The position numbers and the translations under genes are program-made. Shown here one piece after another: positions 1-7,566 of a DNA stretch of 8,523 bases. Within the stretch, counting starts at the first letter, position 1. Each line of letters starts with the position of its first letter. Source of the stretch: Globobulimina sp. (Eukaryota > Foraminifera > Rotaliida); contig PIVH01000079.1 of the NCBI GenBank assembly GCA_003354225.1, positions 1-8,523 of the forward strand, in the 5' to 3' direction. The notes under the pieces are model-generated. The model did not search any database. It had not been told where the DNA came from and was given only the letters and a program-made list of their open reading frames with translations.

Positions 1-766
1 TTACTCTGTAATTATCAAAATTTAGTGCGACGAGCAAAAGAAGAGACCAATGCATTGACATTAGATCCGGATATTGGTTGTACGCAGAGAGAAACCAAAA
101 TAATTAAAATTTGCGACGATGCAATCAATAACATCAACGAGCAACAAATGAATATTAAACCGGATGGTGTGTCATTGAAATTTTCTAATGACGCTATCTA
201 TGAATATATAGCACAGATTGGGGAGGTTGCTGTTGAGAGACCATTACTTTTATTAGAATGTAAAGAAAATGAGACTCAAAATGTAACAAAGTTTGATTCA
301 CAATATAAAGGAAAAGATCTGGTGTTGTCTGACTCTGATACTGTTGTCACAAAGTCAAATTACTCAAATACAACTGATTCTCATCAGAGTGCATTGTTAT
401 TAATGACAATGAAGGATAGAAATAAGTATCATTATAAATTTGAAATATTATCAGTTGTGTGTTATGATATTTGTGAGCCAATCATTGGAATTGTAAATGT
501 TGCTGCAGTCAATGTTAACACGTTTGTTGGTTCTAGTGACTCCTCATATGGATATTATTCATATAAAGCTAGGAAAGGGGAATTTATGCTCATCACGAAC
601 AGGTCCTAATTACGGGCAGGAGATGAAAAAAGGAGATGTAATTGATATGTTTGTGGATATGGATGCATTGACAGTGTCTTATCATCACAATGCAAGGGGT
701 AAATATAAAGCTGCTGTTAGTTTTTATAAACCTGGAAATAGTATTCGATTGTTGCATACTGTATGA
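1..766 (+). pseudogene. SPRY (B30.2-like) domain gene, 3' part, frame broken
   Basis: The reading frame is open from the first base, so the 5' end lies outside the window. The first ~130 codons are helical and charged and resemble no domain I recognise. From about 406 the protein reads as a SPRY fold: KYHYKFEILSV, then a GIVNV strand, NTFVG and YGYYSYKA. This frame stops at TAA 607-609, while the next SPRY strands (GPNYG, KKGDVIDMFVDMD, VSYHHN, YKAAVSFYKPG) continue in the +2 frame from about 590 to TGA 764-766. One extra base between 571 and 606, for example in GGGG at 577-580, would explain the break. SPRY domains mediate protein-protein contacts; the partner is unknown. A GT at 761 could be a splice donor that changes the last codons. 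Either this is a pseudogene or the base count is a sequencing error. The domain call is good; its status is uncertain. Confidence 0.7.
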
Positions 767-1021
767 TTGCCTTGAAACTGAATGTTTGATTTTTGTAGGT
801 CTTGCAATAATGCCTACTCAAATCGTAAATATGTTTGATATTGCGTCTCCGTAATCATCATGGTATTGAATATTTAATATTATCTTAATTAAATATACTT
901 ATTGTTTCTTGTGTCTTTTTTAGAATTCGTTCTTAAAAAACCTCAAGTCCTTAGTCAATACCACTCAGCCAAGAGAACAAACCAACAAACTCAAAGAGAA
1001 ACACTCTTAGATTTAGTCGCG
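767..1021. other. Spacer between SPRY gene and gag; splice-acceptor-like tract
   Basis: This AT-rich stretch must hold the 3' end of the SPRY gene and the left end and promoter of the retroelement. I see no clear TATA box or terminal repeat. Two 3' splice-site-like tracts stand out: TTTTTGTAG ending at 798 and TGTCTTTTTTAG ending at 923. The second is strong and could close a 5' UTR intron of gag. It could also close an intron opening at GTATGA 761, which would append about 28 codons to the SPRY gene before TAG 1008-1010. The gag frame is open back to 902 but has no ATG before 1022. Confidence 0.45.
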
Positions 1022-2588
1022 ATGAGTGATAATTCAGACGATGACGATAAAACCTTTGTCAATGGAACACATGTTCCGGATGACAAATTTCATTATCCAC
1101 CCAACCATCAATTCACACCACATTATTTGATTATAAAAAGGGTGAAATCTGCAGCAAATCGTGGTGATTTAGCATGTGAAACCGTCGCTGCTATAGCAGC
1201 AATGGTTAAAACCAAAGTCATTTTTCCATATGGAAACAGAAAAGGTTGGAATGAGGAATTGATTGGTTTAAATGATGCATATTATAAAGCATCACGTTAT
1301 GAAGCAGCTCATCAAGACATATCCCCACCAATTCATCACAATATCATTGATTTATTATCAAACAATCTATGGTTCGATAATGATTTACCTACACAACGTA
1401 AGAAAAATTACGATCGACGTTGTGAATTATTCGATGTTGACACTGCTTTGGATTCGTGGCAATTCCCAGAACCACCACAAGAAGCAAGTGTTCATGGTAG
1501 AGATGAAAATCCGTCGGAGTCGGACAACGAAAACGAGAATGACAACAATGATAATATTGAAGATGCAGAGGACAATGAGAGTGACATTAAGAGTGATGAA
1601 AAGAAGAATGATTATTACGCAATTCAAGAAGAAACAATTGAAATTGTTTCGGATGATGAAAATCCGGAAAATAAAAATATTCGGACATTATTCAAGAATT
1701 CAAAATATGTAAAAAAGCGGAAATCCGCTGACTATGAAAAGAAATTCATGGATCGATTAAAAAATGTGATCGATTATCGTTCACATTTAATACGCAATAT
1801 CGCAAAAGAAAGAAATTTAAAAAAAGTGACGTATTCACAAGTCCGTGGAGAATTTAATGCATTCAATCATCGAATGCTTCAATTTTTAATTGTTTTTCGC
1901 GTATTTTTTCATTTGGCACCATCGTCGCAAAAATTTAGCCGTTTATTAAATCTAAAAAACGATAAATTAAGAAAAATGGTTGTTTCTGTTTATGAAAAAC
2001 AGTTTAAATTTTTATGTGACAAGAAATTTATTGATAAAAAAGGAAAAAGAGTGAAAGGATTTGATTCATTGGATATTATCCCAAAAGAAACATTTATTTT
2101 TCGAGATGGAAAAATTAAATTAAATGAAAAAAAGAGAAAAAGAAAGAAATCGTTTTCTGAATGGGATGAAATAGAATCCTCAAATCCGAAAAAGAAACGA
2201 AAAATACATGTTATTGATGATTCTGAGGATTCTGATGACGACAAACCACCACAAACGCCCCCACCAAAAAAAAAGAGCAATGACAGCAAATTGGATGAAA
2301 TCATAAGAGTTCAGAACAATTTAGCATTCAGTGTCGGTGTTTTAACGTCGAAATCGGAGAAATATAACAAATCTCCGCAAATACAATCCGTTGAAGATAT
2401 GCTCAATTCGAATAAAAGAGGACTCGGACGGTGGAGCCATGAATACCATGTTAATAAAACAACGGTTGGCTTTGAATTAATTGCGTCAGAAACAAGAAAC
2501 AATCAAAGAAACTCAAGTCATCAGCAATTATATCAAAAATTAATGAATAAAAAGAAGAAATCGCGAGAAATTGTGAGTGATATACAAG
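1022..2588 (+). CDS. gag: Gag-like protein, exon 1 (N-terminal part)
   Basis: I start at ATG 1022 (MSDNSDDDDK); the open frame upstream to 902 has no ATG. Exon 1 gives 522 codons plus one base. Residues ~25-150 are a folded, tryptophan-containing region I do not recognise. Residues ~156-200 are a strongly acidic, Asn-rich linker. Residues ~235-370 are basic and helical. Around residues 365-410 lie clustered basic nuclear-localisation-like motifs (KKRKRKK, PKKKRK) followed by an acidic Ser/Asp run and a PPQTPPP stretch. The exon ends ATACAAG|GTAAGT in phase 1. Without splicing, the frame stops at TAA 2630-2632. Position upstream of RT and the zinc-knuckle end of exon 2 support a Gag role (RNA packaging, particle formation). 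No sequence homology to a known capsid was recognised, so this rests on context. Confidence 0.7.
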
Positions 2589-2962
2589 GTAAGTGGGTCT
2601 GTATCCATTTATCATGTGAGTCGCGTAAATAATTAGTTTATTTACAATCTATTGTATGACTTTGGATTTTTACCATGTATAAAATTTAAATATGCAAACG
2701 TTTCTGTGGAGAGTAACGTTTTTATATTATTATTTCTCTGTGTTTTTGGATTTTTATAACAATATTAATTTTAAATATAATATGATCAATTTGTGAAGTG
2801 AGTGAACGTAAATTTGTGAGGTAACCACTTCAACATAGATCAAATATTGTCTGTACAGATATAATTTATATTGCACCATAAATTAATGTACAAACAGTAA
2901 TGACCAAATACTGATTGGTCCCTTATAACAATGCAATTTATGTGAATCTGTGTGATATTTAG
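2589..2962 (+). other. Spliceosomal intron 1 in gag (374 nt, phase 1)
   Basis: The donor is CAAG|GTAAGT, the best in the window, and the acceptor is GATATTTAG|AT. Splicing joins g to at, giving a GAT codon (Asp) and an uninterrupted frame into an acidic Ser/Asp/Lys run. The intron itself has stops in the gag frame. Inside are two small inverted repeats: AAACGTT/AACGTTT around 2697-2722 and GACCAA/TTGGTC around 2903-2921. Neither is long enough to call as a functional structure. Confidence 0.85.
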
Positions 2963-3987
2963 ATGGTGATTCCAATGACAGTGACTCCTCAAATTCAGAT
3001 AAGAAAAAGAAGAGAACTAAATCAACCAAATTGGATAAAAGATATCAATCTGAATCAGAATTTTTATTCTTTATTTGGCGAATTAATCCCAAATCATTCA
3101 CAGATATAATTTTAGAAATTATTCGTTATGCACATGATACTCAAATATTAACCAGAGTCGATATCAACGCGACAATAAATAATATTTTCAAAGACAAATC
3201 AAATATTTTTAAATTCATTATCGAAGTTAAAAGACTATTAAATTTATGGTCTATTTATTTAACAACATATCGGAATGAAGTTATTATAAAATTGCGAGCT
3301 GTATACACAAAAAAGAAAATTCAATGTAAAGCAACGCGAGAATTTGAATGTTATGAAAGAATGATGTCGGTTGCCATTAATGATTGGACTGCATTTGGAA
3401 CAATTATTAAAACTTTGGTGGATGATCCACATTTAGATGAACAATTATTTTTCATTTTTATTAATAAATCATTTGAAAAATCATACAAACAAAAGACATC
3501 GATTATTGTTGATATTCAAGATACCCATTTAAGGCAACAATTGAATATTGAAAAAATGAATGATGCGAATTGTGATGAATTGTGGATGCAACGTGTTTTT
3601 GGTGAATATGACCATTTAAAATTTATAAAAACACAGAAACGATTTGAGGAAAATTCAAGCAACAATCGGATAAAAACAAAGAATAAATTGACTGTTGATA
3701 AGATACCGAAATATCAACAACAATCAAAACGATCTGGCTTAAATCAACAAGAAAGGAAGGTACGATCCAAAAGAATACATACATGGATGAATCAAACACG
3801 CCAAAATATCAAAGATGAATATAAATCCGTCTTTAATGGTGTTTGTGCCGCCCATCATATGAATGAGGAAACATGTTCAGTTAAAAATGGATTAAAATGT
3901 AGAGCAGGCAATAAAGAGAGAAGTCATAAATGTGTTTGCGGTGATTCAACACATACAATTCCACAATGTCATAAAATATTTGTTTAA
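2963..3987 (+). CDS. gag: Gag-like protein, exon 2 (C-terminal, zinc-knuckle part)
   Basis: The frame is open across the acceptor at 2962 and has no useful ATG at its start, which fits an internal or terminal exon. Spliced Gag would be about 863 residues. The exon begins with an acidic Ser/Asp stretch and a basic KKKKR cluster. A helical region of about 200 residues follows that could be the capsid-like core (I do not recognise a family), then a basic Gln/Lys-rich linker. The end is a Cys/His array from Cys 817 to Cys 858, spacing C-x9-C-x7-C ... H-x-C-x-C-x4-H-x4-C. The final CxC-GDSTH-TIPQC unit resembles the CCHC knuckles in Gag proteins of YR retroelements, but with one residue rather than two between the first cysteines. 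The stop is TAA 3985-3987, two bases before a GTAACA that could be a donor. Confidence 0.7.
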
Positions 3988-4118
3988 TGTAACAATTATT
4001 TATGTCAGCGAAACTATTGAGACTTTAATTATTTTCTTGTTTCTGACTTTTAATTTAAACTGTTTGTTTGCAATTATTTGGATTGATTTTATTTATTTCA
4101 AAAATAATTCAGCTGCAG

Positions 4119-4150
4119 AGACATGACATTTTGAACAAAATGTCATGTCT
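4119..4150. repeat. Perfect 14-bp hairpin between gag and RT
   Basis: AGACATGACATTTT is followed by the loop GAAC and then AAAATGTCATGTCT, the exact reverse complement. In RNA the stem can add one G-U and one A-U pair outward. It is the longest perfect short inverted repeat I found in the window and lies 132 bases after the gag stop and 79 bases before the RT acceptor. It could mark a transcript 3' end, influence splice choice, or be a DNA palindrome of unrelated origin. Confidence 0.9.
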
Positions 4151-4157
4151 TTCAGAC

Positions 4158-4177
4158 TCATAATTGTCTGATTATGA
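4158..4177. repeat. Small hairpin after the main palindrome
   Basis: TCATAAT, loop TGTCTG, ATTATGA: a perfect 7-bp stem starting eight bases after the larger hairpin. It is AT-rich and weak alone, but the two stack closely, so the region could fold as a double stem-loop in RNA. Confidence 0.6.
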
Positions 4178-4229
4178 ATTATAAAACGAGAATTTCTTAG
4201 TCCCTAATTATTCTGCTTACTATATACAG

Positions 4230-5410
4230 ATAATATAATTCCAAATCTGAAAGAAATAGACTCAGAGTGTGCTGATTTACTCCAAGAATTAGTTCAATTA
4301 TGGGAAAATCCGCCAGAAATTAAACAACATTTCAATATTAGTTTATTCCGTGAATATTTAAGTGATCATCCTAATGGTGAAATAGAAATTAAATTCATTG
4401 AGGATGGATATCCATTACATTTAAGAAATCGTGATCCAACAAAATTATGCAAAGTAGTATCAAATATAGTCAGAGACAAACGTGATTTAAAAGAAATATT
4501 AACAAGGATAGTAAAGGAAGCAAAAAAAGCATACATAACACGAACAGATTGTCAATTACATTATAATTTGAATGTTTTATGTGTTCCTAAAAAGAATAAT
4601 GATACAAATTTAATGACTGAGATACGTGTAGCTAGACATGGTTCTTTTGCCACACAAAGATCAGTTCCCATCAATAAATTAATATCAAAAGAAAAATGCA
4701 AAATACCAACACTTCCCAATATCCGTAAATATATAACCTTGCTTTTGAAATATAATTACGTGTCTCTTCGTGACTTAAAAGATGCTTTCAGACAATTGAA
4801 TGTTGCATCAATTGATGCAAACTATATACAATATTGCATTTTTGGATTATCTTTCAGAGATCTCAGACAAGCGTATGGTATCGCTTCAGCAGCAGCAAAT
4901 TGTCAACAATTTGCTCAAATTCTAATATGGATTTTACAAAATAAATATTTAAATACTCATCAAAGGGACAGAATACTTGTCCATATTGATGATTTTATTT
5001 TAGCTGCAGATTCCGAAGAAGAAGCCTTATTTCTTGCAAATAAATTTGATGAGATGTGTGATCAGTTAAATGTAACAGTGTCACATGCCAAGGATGAAAA
5101 TGCGATCTGTGAAGGTGTGGTACATGGAATAGGTTTTAATTTAAAAACAAAACATGTACACATACCTCCTCATAAATATAATGAACTATTAAAAGGGATA
5201 AAACTAATAATTAAATATCGATATGCAACGGGACGAGCGCTTGAATCTATTTGTGGGAAAATAATGCATTGGTCTCAACTAAGGAAACCTGCGAAGATTC
5301 TTTGTTATCGATTATTACGTTTAATTCACGAGAAAATCAGAGCAAATTCAAAATTAAAGAATAAAGTATTTTGGATACCTGATCCTATAATTCGTGATTT
5401 AAAATTCTAG
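4230..5410 (+). CDS. pol: Reverse transcriptase of the YR retroelement (exon 3, RT part)
   Basis: RNA-dependent DNA polymerase domain, 393 codons before TAG 5408-5410. The exon has no ATG before the catalytic core, so translation must come from an upstream exon. Visible motifs in order: NVLCVPKK near 4568 (fingers, basic entry), VSLRDLKDAFRQL at 4760-4798 (motif A; catalytic Asp at 4772), AYGIASAAANCQQFA around 4870-4915 (motif B region), VHIDDFILAAD at 4979-5011 (motif C; two Asp at 4988 and 4991), and HGIGFNLKTKHVHIP around 5122-5166 (motif D/E, thumb side). The first residue of the usual Y/F-x-D-D box is His here. The frame continues into RNase H directly across TAG, matching the normal RT-RNase H fusion, so the stop looks like damage or a leaky codon rather than a gene end. 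RT identity is secure. Confidence 0.93.
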
Positions 5411-5948
5411 CTACAATATGCGACATTTATGCGCAAAGTAACCATGAAATCAGTGATTCAACAACCTTCAATAACAATTTCAGGAGCGACAGATGCGAGC
5501 AATCTCGGTGGTGGTTTTATTGTTGGTTCACATTATGGTGCATATAAATTTTGTGATGAATCAAATGAATACGGTATCAATCATAGACGAATGCATATAA
5601 ATTATCAGGAAGCGCACGCTGTGATAATGCTATTGTATAATTATCGTCACATACTTTCAGGTCGTCAACTATTACTATACATTGATAATACATCAGTAAT
5701 GTATAGCATTTACAAACATTGGGCCGGAAGTATAGATTTAATGGAATATGTACAGGAAATTGTATTGTTAATGTGTGTTTATTCAATAGGTTTGAGAGTT
5801 GAATTTATACCATCAACCTTTAATGGATTGGCTGATTCTTTGTCACGTTTTGATTGGAAACGATTCTATGATGAAATTGATCTTTATAATTTACCAATGA
5901 ATAACAAACAGACATTGCTTGAATACTATCCAATTTTGAAATTATTGC
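5411..5948 (+). CDS. pol: RNase H domain of the YR retroelement (exon 3, RH part)
   Basis: RNase H removes the RNA strand of the RNA-DNA hybrid made by the upstream RT. It lies in the same frame as RT, separated only by TAG 5408-5410. The catalytic acidic residues are all visible: Asp 5492 in GATDASN, Glu 5609 in NYQEAHAV, Asp 5684 in LYIDNTSV, and Asp 5834 in NGLADSLSR, which also has the FIPSTFNGLADSLSR form typical of DIRS-like RNase H. An ATG at 5429 could start a separate product, but the first residues after the stop belong to the RT-RH linker. Unspliced, the frame ends at TAA 5963-5965. The GTAAAT at 5949 instead allows phase-1 splicing to the recombinase exon. Confidence 0.92.
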
Positions 5949-6223
5949 GTAAATATGACTTATAATGATTGACAGAATGTCTTGAAACAATTCAAATTCT
6001 CAATGTCTTTCTACGTAAATTGTACAATACACGTTTATGAGCCTGTATAGTAACACAAACTCAGTTGCCCATGATACACAGTAACACTTTGTGTAACACT
6101 CGCAGAAAAACCTTACACAAATATCAAAAACCTCTTCTTTTGTGTAACAAACCAGGATCAACTTATAATAGATTATGCGAATTCATATATTGTTAATCAT
6201 ATTATGTTGTTTCTTGTATTTAG
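5949..6223 (+). other. Spliceosomal intron 3 between RNase H and recombinase (275 nt)
   Basis: The donor is ATTGC|GTAAAT and the acceptor TTTCTTGTATTTAG|AA, again phase 1; joining c and aa makes CAA (Gln) and fuses RNase H to the recombinase. A second possible acceptor, TTTCAG ending at 6241, keeps the same phase and would shorten the linker by six codons. The ATG at 6175 and the hydrophobic peptide after it are the pyrimidine-rich end of the intron, not a real start. The intron holds the TTTGTGTAA repeat cluster. Confidence 0.75.
6048..6149. repeat. Cluster of TTTGTGTAA / GTAACAC repeats
   Basis: TTTGTGTAA occurs at 6088-6096 and 6139-6147, and its exact reverse complement TTACACAAA at 6113-6121, so the middle copy can pair with either flank. 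AGTAACAC also occurs at 6049-6056 and 6080-6087, and GTGTAACAC at 6091-6099. This density in about 100 bases is beyond what the surrounding AT-rich sequence shows. It could be recombinase binding or core sites, an internal complementary region, or competing RNA stems that influence splicing. None of these roles is shown by sequence alone. Confidence 0.65.
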
Positions 6224-7499
6224 AATTGCAAAGAATTTCAGTATGGAACCGCCCCTTTGCAAAACAAGATATTCGGATATCCAAAAGGATTATCGATGAT
6301 ATGTTTAGATCAAGACGTATAACCACCAAAGTTAACTATGTATCAGTATTAAAAGATTGGTGGGGTTACTGTATTGAAAATGGAGCAAATCCATTTACCC
6401 CATATATTAATCCTACAATTGCAATATATTGGCAATATGATAGAACATTACGTTTAGGTTCGTGCAACTCACATTCAACGTGGTCATCAGCATTATCATG
6501 GTGGGTCAAAGCACATGGCTGCACACCAAAATATTATACGGATTTCTTCTATCACACAATTCATGAAAATATGGTAAAATTATATTCAAAACAGAGAAAA
6601 GAACGGAAACCGTTCAGAATTCAATGGCTAATTCGATATCTCAAATTGAAGAATATATTACCGGACACATGGAAATATTGTACATTGGATGAATTGACAT
6701 CAGCTTATTTATTAATTATGGCATTTTTTACGATAAGCCGCCCAGCGGAGTTGTTATATACGAATAGCACTGAAAATCCGGCATGGGAAGTAATTACAAC
6801 TGGTTTACGATGGGGCGATATTTCATTACATAACATGGACAAACCATATCATCGGAGATATAAAAAAATATTAATACATTGGTATAAAAATCAAGAATTT
6901 CGTGAGCAACCAAAGGAAATTTATATGGCTCCTCCAATTTGTAATAATATAAATTGTCATTGTCAAATTTTAGATTATTTTCAATTATATTTCTTTATTT
7001 TAAAAAAGCGAAAATTATTAATTCAGAATTTGAAATCTCAAAATTCAAAACAATCAAAAACGAAATCATTTCAAAACGATTATTGAATTTGGATACAGAT
7101 ACAAATAATTACATTTTTGTAGGATCAAATGGAGCGATTTGGAGACCATCAAAACTTTCAAATTTATTGAAAGAATTGGTGTTATTGTTAAAGATTCCCA
7201 ATCCTCAATTTTATCCAGCTTACAGTTTCCGCATTGGATCAACATCATTATGTCATTTACAAGAAATTGATTTATTAAAATTAATTCGATTCGTAGTATG
7301 GTCAATTAAAGATTTACCTCATGTTTCAAATAGATATATAAATTTCACCATTCAGCAACTTAGAATCATACCATTTGAAATGATACATGGTCGGAATCGA
7401 CCTGGTGGTATGAACATAGATAAAAGCAAAGGGAAATTAACGACTTATAACCTATGGGAAGGTAAAGTATGTGAAGATTTATTCATGTCAATTAATTGA
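6224..7499 (+). pseudogene. Tyrosine recombinase of the YR retroelement, frame changed near 7000
   Basis: DNA breaking-joining enzyme that would insert the circular cDNA. The N-terminal helical (SAM-like, core-binding) part runs from about 6280 to 6560, including KVNYVSVLKDWWGYC and WSSALSWWVKAHG. The catalytic part has Arg 6739 (TISRPAELL), Tyr 7221 and Arg 7230 (YSFRIG, where HxxR is usual) and the nucleophile Tyr 7335 (SNRYI). The first arginine is in one frame, which stops at TGA 7084-7086. The second motif and the nucleophile are in the -1 frame, open to TGA 7497-7499. The change is best placed at TTTTAAAAAAG 6998-7008, where both frames give plausible sequence. That means a homopolymer indel, a sequencing error, or less likely a programmed -1 shift. 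Total length would be about 425 residues, normal for the family. Confidence 0.88.
6998..7008 (+). other. Frame-change site in recombinase (TTTTAAAAAAG)
   Basis: In the upstream frame the codons are ATT TTA AAA AAG, which contain two overlapping heptamers of the X-XXY-YYZ form, T-TTA-AAA and A-AAA-AAG. A -1 slip here leads straight into the frame with the Tyr nucleophile. No strong stem-loop follows within about 60 bases, only weak AT pairing, so a single-base indel in the A run is the simpler reading. Confidence 0.55.
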
Positions 7500-7566
7500 T
7501 TTATTTAAGGGAGTAAATGATAAATGATTTATGAAATCACAATTTTCTTAGAAGACTAACAAACTT

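Larger units (their letters stand above)
3988..4229 (+). other. Gag-RT spacer or intron 2; phase-1 acceptor before RT
   Basis: The 3' border is supported: TTCTGCTTACTATATACAG|AT, after which the RT frame is open without any ATG. The 5' border is unsure. GTAACA at 3989 would be in phase but leaves the gag TAA in the mRNA. GTGATT at 3941 is also phase 1 and would remove the last knuckle and the stop, but it is a weak donor. The third option is that the donor at 2589 skips exon 2 completely. The spacer also contains a long perfect hairpin (4119-4150) and a smaller one directly after it. Confidence 0.6.
1022..7499 (+). mobile_element. Tyrosine-recombinase retrotransposon core (DIRS/PAT/Ngaro type)
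   Basis: The order gag-like, RT, RNase H, tyrosine recombinase on one strand defines a YR retrotransposon. These elements integrate a circular cDNA through a tyrosine recombinase instead of a DDE integrase. I see no methyltransferase domain, which separates it from classical DIRS-1-like elements and is closer to PAT or Ngaro layout. I see no protease or DDE integrase. The coordinates cover only the coding core. Real ends lie outside it, probably in 767-1021 and 7500-7700, and I could not fix them, because neither inverted terminal repeats nor split direct repeats are obvious. The copy carries one nonsense codon (5408) and one frame change (near 7000), so it is probably not autonomous. Confidence 0.9.

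Noticed and set aside
902-1021. Gag start at 902
   Set aside because: The codon is TTG; the first ATG in the frame is 1022, and 902-923 overlaps an acceptor-like pyrimidine tract.
1990-2304. Minus-strand open frame of 104 codons opposite gag
   Set aside because: It is the low-complexity complement of the Lys/Asp/Ser-rich gag region, with runs of Phe, Gly and Ser and no features of its own.
4568-4570. RT start at 4568
   Set aside because: The codon is TTG inside the RT fingers motif, and the frame is open 339 bases further upstream; a eukaryotic start here is unlikely.
5408-5410. Reassigned stop codons (TAA/TAG read as amino acid) to join gag, RT and RNase H
   Set aside because: Gln is encoded normally by CAA/CAG throughout, and more than 1,500 codons of recognisable coding sequence contain no other internal TAA or TAG; mutation or splicing is simpler.
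6175-6223. Recombinase start at ATG 6175 with a hydrophobic, signal-peptide-like N-terminus
   Set aside because: The hydrophobic codons are the T-rich tract of a splice acceptor (TTTCTTGTATTTAG), and a phase-matching donor exists at 5949.
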